NCBI GenBank assembly: GCA_024206195.1 | Contig: JAAGZO010000439.1 | Span: 1-5,578, forward strand | Source: a bacterium | Lineage (GTDB): Archaea; Nanoarchaeota; Nanoarchaeia; Woesearchaeales; UBA10216 | Reading direction: 5' to 3' | Length of the DNA stretch: 5,578 nt | In this document: positions 1 through 4,227 of the stretch, one piece after another | Layout: every line of letters begins with the position of its first letter | How positions within the stretch are numbered: the stretch's first letter is position 1 | The notes under the pieces: model-generated | The model's input: only the letters and a program-made list of their open reading frames with translations | What the model was told of the DNA's origin: nothing | The model's database searches: none | Position numbers and translations under genes: made by a program

Positions 1-100
1 CCAGGGTACCGCCCCCTGCCTCGATGGTTTTGCAGACCACGCCGTTCACTTGCTCGGTCGCCGCGCCAACGCCAGAACCATACTGTATAATCATCTTCAT
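1..100 (-). CDS. Partial CDS start, GC-rich, unknown function
   Basis: Reading leftwards from ATG at 100 there is an open frame of 33 codons that leaves the window: MKMIIQYGSG, then a run rich in Gly, Ala and Val (VGAATEQVNGVV, later a triple Gly). Codon third positions from about 80 down are mostly G or C and the residues look like real protein, whereas the rest of the window is AT-rich. A second ATG in frame lies at 94. No Shine-Dalgarno or promoter module precedes it, so the start is uncertain. A competing frame starts at ATG 137 (MRIKYDILPVDWDEDDYTVW), overlaps the upstream stop by 10 bp and is also open to the edge, but turns Arg/Trp-rich in the GC-rich part. I do not recognise the product. 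Confidence 0.45.
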   Translation of the reverse strand, partial: MKMIIQYGSGVGAATEQVNGVVCKTIEAGGGTL

Positions 101-127
101 CCCAATCAACGGGTAATATGTCGTATT

Positions 128-421
128 TTATCCGCATTCTGTTGGCCAGTATTTTTGTTCTTCAGGATCATGAACACTGTTAATGGTTTTGACTTCAAAA
201 AATTCTCTTAAAGAGTCTGATAACTCTATTGCTTGGTCTTTGGTAAAGTAAAGATCATATTCAACTTCTTTATTTTCTTCTACAGCACTATTAAAAAGTT
301 CTATATGCAACATATCATCATCTATCCATTTAAACACCTTCATGAAATGCGAACCGCATTGGCATTCAAATAGCTTTGCCATTAACTCATTATCATTTGG
401 GTTTGCTTCTACAAGGTCCAT
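128..421 (-). CDS. Small acidic CxC-motif phage protein, unknown function
   Basis: A 97-residue acidic protein. Near its N-terminus is FECQCGSHFMKVFKW, a Cys-x-Cys-Gly motif followed by beta-like, then acidic segments (DDDMLHIELF); the C-terminal half is helical and charged. Small phage proteins with a CxCGSH-type start followed by strands are common, but I cannot assign a family or activity. With only two Cys, metal binding would need a partner. The frame also has an ATG at 427. I prefer 421 because it lies exactly six bases after TATAAT, the spacing of the promoter family in this window, which would make it leaderless. No Shine-Dalgarno is seen. The -35 of its promoter overlaps the last codons of the upstream membrane-protein gene. 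Confidence 0.8.
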   Translation of the reverse strand: MDLVEANPNDNELMAKLFECQCGSHFMKVFKWIDDDMLHIELFNSAVEENKEVEYDLYFTKDQAIELSDSLREFFEVKTINSVHDPEEQKYWPTECG

Positions 422-427
422 ACTCAT

Positions 428-456
428 ATTATATTATAGTACCCAAAGATAATCAA
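428..456 (-). promoter_or_regulatory. Sigma70-type promoter with GGGTAC spacer element
   Basis: On the minus strand: -35 TTGATT (456-451), 17-bp spacer holding GGGTAC (444-439), -10 TATAAT (433-428), then six bases to ATG at 421. This is the most diverged of the spacer elements (GGGTAC rather than GGGAAC), but all distances match the other copies at 3220-3248, 3686-3714, 4006-4034 and 4062-4090. The predicted +1 is the A of the ATG. Confidence 0.75.
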
Positions 457-701
457 TCTAAAAAACGTCTATACGTTGATCTAAAGTCCCAGTTAAGATA
501 CATGATCCAAAACAGAAGCAGAAATATACCCAAGAAGGCTCCTCCTGCTATAATAGCATAAGCTTCCCACGTTTTTTTGAATTCTTGTCTCATATAATTA
601 TAAAGGGACCCTTCTAAGCGCGCAATTCTTTCTTCGTGTTCTTTTTGGAGTGCCGCAGCTCGAGCTTCTCTTCTTTTAATATACCAATATTCACTTTCCA
701 T
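453..701 (-). CDS. Small single-pass membrane protein with N-terminal coiled coil
   Basis: 82 residues. Residues 1-45 are a charged amphipathic helix (KRREARAAALQKEHEERIARLEG) likely to form a coiled coil. Residues about 47-69 are a hydrophobic transmembrane segment (AYAIIAGGAF, LLLFWIMYL). The last dozen residues are Arg-rich with two more Trp/Phe. The frame is open further upstream to 731, but that would overlap the methyltransferase gene by 25 bp; ATG 701 lies just after the methyltransferase stop (707-709), so I chose it. No strong Shine-Dalgarno is present; a TATAAT-like run precedes the start but without a -35. It could be a lysis-accessory (spanin- or holin-like) or envelope protein, but there is no diagnostic motif, so the function stays open. 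Confidence 0.75.
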   Translation of the reverse strand: MESEYWYIKRREARAAALQKEHEERIARLEGSLYNYMRQEFKKTWEAYAIIAGGAFLGIFLLLFWIMYLNWDFRSTYRRFLD

Positions 702-706
702 TAATA

Positions 707-1321
707 TTATATATTTTGCATAATAAAGCAACCTACTCCATGAGCTCGATCATCATAAATTATATCTTCCATATCTTCTGGTTGTGTTTGATCCCAGTAA
801 GAATCATTTAAAGTAAAGGTTTGTTTATGTATTATTTTACTTCCTTTAGTTAACTCTAATAACTTATCCCAATTATAATTTTGATGATAGTCTTGCCATA
901 CTGGCTTACCAAATGGAACTGTTAATATAATCTTACCTTTATCCTTTAATATTGAAAGAGCTTTTTCATATCCTCTTCTATCTTCACCTTCTTTATACTG
1001 ACAACCAGGTCTAGTATCTTCTGTGCACATTGGAAAATGTTCTAAGGAGGAAAGAAACATTATAGTATCGAACTTCTCGTCCTTAAAATCATAGTTAATA
1101 AACTCACCTTGATAGTCTCCACCTCTAAAATCAGCTACCCTATAGTCATAGCCCCCAGATTCAATTACATCCTTAATCGGGTTATTCATTGCTTCACTAG
1201 TAGGTACACCCCCGACGTCTAATATAACACCATCTTTTTTGCAATGGTTTATAATAGCGCTGCATATAAAAGGTATTTCTACACTTCTTTCAGAATTATA
1301 TATATCTTTAATACGAAACAT
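707..1321 (-). CDS. SAM-dependent class I methyltransferase, glycan-modifying type
   Basis: 204 residues with the order of motifs of Rossmann-fold methyltransferases: motif I GVILDVGGVPTSEA (31-44), an acidic strand end RVADFRGGDY (61-70), motif IV KFDTIMFLSSLEHF (83-96), and the post-motif strand ILKDKGKIILTVPFG (124-138). The pattern 'SSLEHF...EDRRGYEKALSILKDKGKIILTVPFG' is that of methyltransferases found in surface polysaccharide clusters (family knowledge, not searched here). Motif I is loose (DVGG instead of GxGxG). The start lies inside the end of the glycosyltransferase gene (14-bp overlap, different frame), which implies translational coupling. I infer O-methylation of a sugar transferred by the neighbour; protein or small-molecule substrates cannot be excluded. 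Confidence 0.88.
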   Translation of the reverse strand: MFRIKDIYNSERSVEIPFICSAIINHCKKDGVILDVGGVPTSEAMNNPIKDVIESGGYDYRVADFRGGDYQGEFINYDFKDEKFDTIMFLSSLEHFPMCTEDTRPGCQYKEGEDRRGYEKALSILKDKGKIILTVPFGKPVWQDYHQNYNWDKLLELTKGSKIIHKQTFTLNDSYWDQTQPEDMEDIIYDDRAHGVGCFIMQNI

Positions 1322-2090
1322 TATAATGATTTACTTTCTTACCAGGAATATCGTTTAACTTAACATAATCATAACCCGTACCATTATCACTAGGCATATA
1401 AACCTCCTCAGCATGACCAAGATAAGCAGCCCACCAAGAGAACGTAGAATTAGTAATTATTAATTTCTTATATGACATTATGTCCGCAAAGTCCTTATCC
1501 GGCTCGCAGCTCTCACGGCACACTACTTTCGGCGAGAAATGAGCAAAGTGGTTGAGATAGCCTATATCATATGTATCAGTAATAATAGTAAGATTGTCAA
1601 ATTGTAAAGAGTCTAATTTACCTAGCAATAGATCCAACACACCGTTCGGCTCCGGCACGAGACCTAAGCTCTTAAAATCACTACCCAATCTCAGACTTAC
1701 ACATACACCATCTATGGGATCTACTTTCGGTATATTGAAATAACTTTTTACTAGCTCTGTATCTTCATATAATGCACTGTCCTGGAAGTAACCTGACAAC
1801 TGAGCATCTCTGCTTATCTTCTGGCCATTCCAGTAATGCAGATAGTTACGCTCATCTTTAGGGTCTAATCCATGCTGGCAGATCTCTCCATATAACGGCA
1901 TTCGATTAACCCCACCATACAGACCTTCATTTTCCATAGCTAACATATCATTGAGAAACTCTGCATGTCTCTGCTCGAATGTCGGTAACCGAGGAGTCAT
2001 ATTGCAGCGATCAGCAAATAATCTCATTAATGCATATTGGAAAAATATATTTCCGTAATTCCCAATAGGTTCAAATGATACGTAATTCAC
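1308..2090 (-). CDS. GT11-like glycosyltransferase (alpha-1,2-fucosyltransferase family)
   Basis: 260 residues, slightly short for the GT11 family (usually about 280-300). The family landmarks appear in order: N-terminal GNYGNIFFQYAL (10-21, replacing GGLGNQMFQYA), LSGYFQD (98-104, acceptor-side GYxQ motif), VSLRLGSD (131-138, position of the GDP-fucose binding HxRRGD), LTIITDTYD (167-175, position of FSDD), and ITNSTFSWWAAYLG (212-225), which is nearly canonical. The HxRRGD site keeps only one Arg and has lost its His, so donor or activity may differ. The start is GTG at 2090, four bases after the preceding stop, because family members begin right at this strand. No signal peptide; a cytosolic enzyme using a nucleotide sugar. 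It overlaps the methyltransferase gene, suggesting joint synthesis of a methylated glycan. Confidence 0.88.
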   Translation of the reverse strand: MNYVSFEPIGNYGNIFFQYALMRLFADRCNMTPRLPTFEQRHAEFLNDMLAMENEGLYGGVNRMPLYGEICQHGLDPKDERNYLHYWNGQKISRDAQLSGYFQDSALYEDTELVKSYFNIPKVDPIDGVCVSLRLGSDFKSLGLVPEPNGVLDLLLGKLDSLQFDNLTIITDTYDIGYLNHFAHFSPKVVCRESCEPDKDFADIMSYKKLIITNSTFSWWAAYLGHAEEVYMPSDNGTGYDYVKLNDIPGKKVNHYNVSY

Positions 2091-2094
2091 GTGA

Positions 2095-2301
2095 TTAGTC
2101 TTTACTAGCGTCGCGTCGTTTACGTTGCCTTTGTTTCTTCTCGTTTACCAGACATACGGACCCCCAGCAAAACAGGAACATTACTATAGTGATCCCAACT
2201 TCTGTCATGTAATTAATTATTAAGAACGCAGCGATACCAACCATGACCCAACTCAATATGCCGTACCATAACCACCATTTTAACTTATCCAAATCTTCCA
2301 T
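2095..2301 (-). CDS. Small two-pass membrane hairpin protein, holin-like shape
   Basis: 68 residues: a short acidic N-terminus (MEDLDK), a Trp-rich hydrophobic segment (9-30), a short turn (NYMTEVG), a second hydrophobic segment (about 35-52, ITIVMFLFCWGSVCLV), and a strongly basic tail (KKQRQRKRR). Two helices with both ends predicted in the cytoplasm and a charged C-terminus match class II holins in general shape, but many unrelated phage membrane proteins look the same. ATG 2301 is six bases after TATAAT, so a leaderless start is possible. It is the first gene after the 245-nt non-coding stretch and heads the glycosyltransferase-methyltransferase group, separated by four bases from the former. 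Confidence 0.8.
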   Translation of the reverse strand: MEDLDKLKWWLWYGILSWVMVGIAAFLIINYMTEVGITIVMFLFCWGSVCLVNEKKQRQRKRRDASKD

Positions 2302-2307
2302 TCTCTT

Positions 2308-2366
2308 ATTATAATATCAAACCGCGGGGTATATATAGGCCGAAAAAATCGCAAAAAATTTTTTTT
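2308..2366 (-). promoter_or_regulatory. Probable promoter with A/T-tract upstream element
   Basis: TATAAT (2313-2308, minus strand) lies six bases before ATG 2301, the same -10-to-ATG spacing as the promoter family, but there is neither a TTGA-type -35 nor GGGAAC. Upstream is an alternating TATATATA and, further up, two A/T tracts: A6T8 at 2353-2366 and A6 at 2343-2348 on the plus strand. Such tracts can act like UP elements and could make up for the missing -35. This is inference from position. Confidence 0.45.
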
Positions 2367-2378
2367 GGGGCATGCCCC
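2367..2378. repeat. 12-bp perfect palindrome GGGGCATGCCCC
   Basis: A perfect 12-bp palindrome directly abutting the A6T8 tract, in the middle of the non-coding stretch 2302-2546. It may be a protein-binding site for a dimer or a short RNA hairpin with a CATG loop. No U-run follows on either strand in the orientation needed for a simple terminator on the minus strand (A8 then T6 follows). Confidence 0.5.
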
Positions 2379-2429
2379 TCACCTAGTTCCCTACCAGTCT
2401 CTATATATATGTTTCTCCGTTACCCGGTG

Positions 2430-2466
2430 CTCTGAGCAAAGCTTCTCTCTCGAGCTTTGTGCAGAG
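2430..2466. repeat. Long imperfect hairpin, 14-bp arms
   Basis: Arms 2430-2443 and 2453-2466 pair over 14 positions with one mismatch and one position that is G-U on plus-strand RNA (C/A mismatch on minus-strand RNA). The loop is nine bases (TCTCTCTCG). It stands directly downstream, in minus-strand transcription, of the nested hairpin at 2476-2528, so the two may work as tandem terminators, processing sites or a stabilising 3' structure. It lacks its own U-run. Confidence 0.55.
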
Positions 2467-2475
2467 AGATAAAGA

Positions 2476-2528
2476 CCCCCTCTCGCAAACAAAACCTTCT
2501 AGCGAAGGAAAACAAAATCGAGAGGGGG
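2476..2528 (-). terminator. Nested double-stem terminator
   Basis: Outer stem: 10 perfect base pairs, 2476-2485 with 2519-2528 (CCCCCTCTCG/CGAGAGGGGG). Inner stem: 5 pairs, 2495-2499 with 2504-2508, loop TAGC. The two single-stranded joints are nearly symmetric A/C-rich runs of 9 and 10 bases on the plus strand (U/G-rich in minus RNA). On the minus strand the outer stem is followed by TCTTTATCT, a moderate U-rich tail. It lies 18 bp past the stop of the gene at 2547-2996, a sensible transcription stop for the block to its right. The two-level structure is unusual for an intrinsic terminator. Confidence 0.7.
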
Positions 2529-2546
2529 CTTATCTAGAGAATGGTA

Positions 2547-2996
2547 TTAGCTTTCCCCACCTACAGTCGCAATTACCTCTTCGTCTTCTTCGTCCCAGAC
2601 CTGCTTCTTAATCGCCGCAACAGTCTCTTTGCCTAGCAGCTCTTCCTTCTGTTGCTCATAAGCTTCTGTCTCTGGACTCAGCTTAGACTCCACAACAGTC
2701 GTCGCAATGTTCTTCTCTTTAGCAGTCACATTACGCTTAGAGGCCTTACCTCGTGTGTTCAATTGAACGATATCGAGCCAAGGCTTCTCTGTCGTGATCT
2801 TCTCGAATGCCTTCGTGTCTACTACTACATCATTTACGTCTGCATTCTTACAACGCGTTAATGCTTCACGACTCACATAATACTTCTGTAGATCTGCTAC
2901 AGTTGTACCCAACCTGTTCGCTTTCTTCTGTAAGTAGTCGTACGTGGTTGGTCGACTCTTACCCGTTACTATACATGTTAACTTTGGACTTGCCAT
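2547..2996 (-). CDS. Phage protein with N-terminal CIVTGKSR motif, unknown function
   Basis: 149 residues. The N-terminus reads LTCIVTGKSRPTTYDYLQKK, then a helical basic part with YYVSREALTRCK (39-50); the middle is Lys-rich (about 83-95); the C-terminus is strongly acidic (WDEEDEE, 134-140). Short phage proteins that open with a VTGK(S/T)R signature and continue with 'YVSxxAxxLxR' are, from memory, frequent in marine T4-like phages, without known function. No catalytic motif is visible. Base composition is balanced, in sharp contrast to the adjoining upstream genes. ATG 2996 follows the previous stop by ten bases, without Shine-Dalgarno or promoter module, so it is probably co-transcribed with 3007-3213. 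The nested terminator follows. Confidence 0.82.
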   Translation of the reverse strand: MASPKLTCIVTGKSRPTTYDYLQKKANRLGTTVADLQKYYVSREALTRCKNADVNDVVVDTKAFEKITTEKPWLDIVQLNTRGKASKRNVTAKEKNIATTVVESKLSPETEAYEQQKEELLGKETVAAIKKQVWDEEDEEVIATVGGES

Positions 2997-3006
2997 AATT
3001 TAAATT

Positions 3007-3213
3007 CTATCCATTCAATTCACTAACAACCTCTAAATCATCAGTATCAATTGTAAAACCATCTCCTAATTCAATAACATCTACCCTATCACCATCAAAC
3101 CCACACACTACACCATCTTCACAATCTTGACCAGTCATCTTTACTATACTGCCAATCCTAATCTCTTTTCCTTCTTTATCTCTTATCACAACCTTATTTG
3201 TCATATCTTCCAT
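3007..3213 (-). CDS. Small acidic beta-barrel-like protein, cytosine-poor gene
   Basis: 68 residues: MEDMTNK, then alternating short strands (KVVIRDKEGKEIRIGSIVKM, GVVCGFDGDRVDVIEL, FTIDTDDLEVV) as in SH3/KOW-like small beta barrels. The 'IRIGSIVKM...DGVVCGF...DRVDVI' pattern suggests that fold, but no family is assigned. The coding strand has only 6 C against 66 G, far from the balanced gene that follows it. The start at 3213 lies exactly six bases after TATAAT of a GGGAAC promoter module, so the mRNA is predicted leaderless. The first four codons (MEDM) and the promoter up to the -10 are shared, base for base, with the small gene at 3898-3999. A start at the internal ATG 3204 is possible. 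Confidence 0.78.
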   Translation of the reverse strand: MEDMTNKVVIRDKEGKEIRIGSIVKMTGQDCEDGVVCGFDGDRVDVIELGDGFTIDTDDLEVVSELNG

Positions 3214-3219
3214 GCTATA

Positions 3220-3248
3220 ATTATATTGTAGTTCCCAATCTCAATCAA
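3220..3248 (-). promoter_or_regulatory. GGGAAC-module leaderless promoter
   Basis: Minus strand: -35 TTGATT (3248-3243), 17-bp spacer with GGGAAC (3236-3231), -10 TATAAT (3225-3220), six bases, then ATG at 3213. The -35 overlaps the last codon and stop of the upstream gene (TGA at 3243-3241), so the whole intergenic space is promoter. Confidence 0.85.
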
Positions 3249-3672
3249 CTAACTTCTCAAAAGACTCTTCAATCAATTCAACCCATTCTTCCCATAAGGA
3301 ACCATCATACTTACCATTACTAAAATCTACCTCTTTTGCAATACTATCTAAATTCAACTCATCTACTTTACTATACCACTTATTACCCTCTTCAATAACC
3401 AATAACAAATCTTCTTCACCATAACTAATAAACCCAACTCCCTCTATAATACCCAAAACCTCATACATCTCTTCACCATCATCACTAAACCCTTCCCACT
3501 CATCTTTTCTCATCTTCTCAACAACATACTCCCCAAATACATCATCAACAATATCTTTAATCTCCCCTCCAAACTTATCTTCTTTTATCCAACTAATACT
3601 ATTTTCAGCATAACCAGTATAAACATCAACAACTTTTATATTTTTCATCTTATTTTTCAACATCTGCAACAT
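3241..3672 (-). CDS. Acidic phage protein encoded without cytosine, unknown function
   Basis: 143 residues from ATG 3672, very acidic and rich in Glu, Asp, Gly, Val and Trp (FGGEIKDIVDDVFGEYVVEK; EGFSDDGEEMYEVLG; SLWEEWVELIEESFEKLVD). No family recognised. The plus strand from 3339 to 3607 has no G at all, hence the coding strand has no C for 269 bases; Ala, Thr, Pro, Gln and His are absent over that stretch and Ser uses AGT only. The frame is open upstream to 3747, but that would overlap the preceding gene and swallow the promoter module, so a start at 3672 (leader of seven bases), 3663 or 3648 is more likely; TTG 3678 is also conceivable. No Shine-Dalgarno is seen. It is followed by the promoter of 3007-3213. 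Confidence 0.8.
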   Translation of the reverse strand: MLQMLKNKMKNIKVVDVYTGYAENSISWIKEDKFGGEIKDIVDDVFGEYVVEKMRKDEWEGFSDDGEEMYEVLGIIEGVGFISYGEEDLLLVIEEGNKWYSKVDELNLDSIAKEVDFSNGKYDGSLWEEWVELIEESFEKLVD

Positions 3673-3685
3673 TTGCAATACAATA

Positions 3686-3714
3686 ATTATAAGCTGGTTC
3701 CCAATTCTATTCAA
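3686..3714 (-). promoter_or_regulatory. GGGAAC-module promoter
   Basis: Minus strand: -35 TTGAAT (3714-3709), 17-bp spacer with GGGAAC (3702-3697), -10 TATAAT (3691-3686), predicted +1 at 3679. Here the ATG expected at +1 reads ATT; the first ATG in the coding frame is seven bases further on (3672). The -35 overlaps the end of the upstream gene (stop TAG 3709-3707). Confidence 0.82.
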
Positions 3715-3901
3715 TCTCATTCTCAACAGCTGTAATGCGCTCTTCACCCACCTCTATCATCGAATAGATCACATTGCAATCATCATCGATTTCGACATCT
3801 GTCACCATGAAATCAGACCCCTCATGCAGAGATTTTGCTGGTATGATATCCCCTTTATCGAATCGAGTCTCAAAGCGTATTGCACCACGAGTAAACGTCA
3901 T
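3707..3901 (-). CDS. Small beta-rich acidic phage protein
   Basis: 64 residues. MTFTRGAIRFETRFDKGDII, then FMVTDVEIDDDCNVIYSMIEV and a Glu-rich tail. Alternating hydrophobic residues and 'KGDII...FMVTDVEIDDD...YSMI' suggest a small beta barrel like the one proposed at 3007-3213, but this is a reading of pattern only. The start overlaps the stop of the upstream 33-codon gene (ATGA, 3898-3901). A good Shine-Dalgarno (AGGAGGG, 3911-3905) sits three bases before ATG 3901, making this one of the few SD-led genes in the window and translationally coupled. Base composition is ordinary. Confidence 0.8.
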   Translation of the reverse strand: MTFTRGAIRFETRFDKGDIIPAKSLHEGSDFMVTDVEIDDDCNVIYSMIEVGEERITAVENEIE

Positions 3902-3999
3902 TTGCCCTCCTCTTCTTCGATGGTTGCTTCCAGCTCTGAGAGATCTTTATCAAACATCTCTTCCAATTCAATCTCAGCTAATCTTAGCATATCTTCCAT
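3898..3999 (-). CDS. 33-residue acidic helical small protein
   Basis: MEDMLRLAEIELEEMFDKDL followed by SELEATIEEEEGK: a single acidic amphipathic helix. Support: ATG 3999 lies exactly six bases after TATAAT of a GGGAAC promoter module; the stop overlaps the next start (ATGA); and its last codons carry the Shine-Dalgarno of the next gene. It could act as a peptide in its own right or as a leader whose translation drives 3707-3901. Its promoter and first four codons duplicate those at 3202-3226. Confidence 0.7.
   Translation of the reverse strand: MEDMLRLAEIELEEMFDKDLSELEATIEEEEGK
3905..3911 (-). promoter_or_regulatory. Strong Shine-Dalgarno for gene 3707-3901
   Basis: AGGAGGG on the minus strand, inside the last codons of the upstream small gene and three bases before ATG 3901. 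It decides the start of the downstream gene and contrasts with the SD-less, leaderless genes around it. Confidence 0.75.
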
Positions 4000-4012
4000 G
4001 CTATAATTATAT
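3988..4012. repeat. 25-bp direct repeat with 3202-3226
   Basis: The 25 bases at 3988-4012 are identical to 3202-3226. The shared block covers the -10 box, the six-base gap, the ATG and codons 2-4 (MEDM) on the minus strand, so the repeat extends across the start of translation rather than stopping at it. Confidence 0.85.
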
Positions 4013-4034
4013 GGTGGTTCCCTACTTGGGTCAA
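4006..4034 (-). promoter_or_regulatory. GGGAAC-module leaderless promoter, left half of divergent pair
   Basis: Minus strand: -35 TTGACC (4034-4029), 17-bp spacer with GGGAAC (4022-4017), -10 TATAAT (4011-4006), six bases, ATG at 3999. The -35 is closer to consensus than in the other minus-strand copies. Confidence 0.85.
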
Positions 4035-4061
4035 GCTTGCCCTACGGGCAGAATTCCCACC

Positions 4062-4090
4062 TTGACTAGAATTGGGAACTAGACTATAAT
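4062..4090 (+). promoter_or_regulatory. GGGAAC-module promoter on plus strand
   Basis: TTGACT (4062-4067), 17-bp spacer with GGGAAC (4074-4079), TATAAT (4085-4090), predicted +1 at 4097. The triplet at +1 is ATA, not ATG, and no ORF follows directly; instead +1 opens a perfect 5-bp hairpin (ATACT-GCG-AGTAT, 4097-4109), then a second hairpin (4123-4135) and a T7 run (4149-4155). It may drive a small RNA or the plus-strand ORF further on. Confidence 0.75.
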
Positions 4091-4187
4091 TGTAGCATAC
4101 TGCGAGTATCACCACTCCATCAAGGCCACGGGCCTGGCGAAAACTCTCTTTTTTTAGCGGGCGGGGGTAAAGTAAAGAACATACTAC

Positions 4188-4216
4188 TTGATATACTCTT
4201 GGATTGTTCATATAAT
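4188..4216 (+). promoter_or_regulatory. Sigma70 promoter on plus strand
   Basis: TTGATA (4188-4193), 17-bp spacer, TATAAT (4211-4216): near-consensus. The spacer carries TTGGA where the family has GGGA, possibly a degraded module. Predicted +1 is 4223, five bases before the ATG of the small ORF at 4228. Confidence 0.6.
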
Positions 4217-4227
4217 AAGCACTTGTT

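Larger units (their letters stand above)
4006..4090. repeat. Inverted repeat forming a divergent promoter palindrome
   Basis: The two promoter modules 4034-4006 (minus) and 4062-4090 (plus) are mirror copies. The inner ends GTCAAG (4030-4035) and CTTGAC (4061-4066) pair perfectly, and a small hairpin GCCC-TAC-GGGC (4039-4049) sits in the centre. The two -35 boxes are 27 bp apart. Confidence 0.75.

Noticed and set aside
376..561. Plus-strand open frame of 61 codons
   Set aside because: It lies opposite two minus-strand genes and their promoter; no promoter or SD supports it.
2652..2998. Two plus-strand open frames opposite the CIVTGKSR gene
   Set aside because: Cys/Leu/His-rich translations typical of antisense shadows; the minus-strand gene accounts for the region.
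3241..3747. Longer form of the cytosine-free gene starting at 3747
   Set aside because: It would overlap the upstream gene and translate through the -35, GGGAAC and -10 of its own promoter.
3774..4082. Plus-strand open frames of 102 and 60 codons
   Set aside because: They run opposite two minus-strand genes with clear start signals and through the promoter palindrome.
3220..4090. CRISPR array from the repeated promoter modules
   Set aside because: Repeats are spaced by whole genes, occur in both orientations and are explained as promoters.
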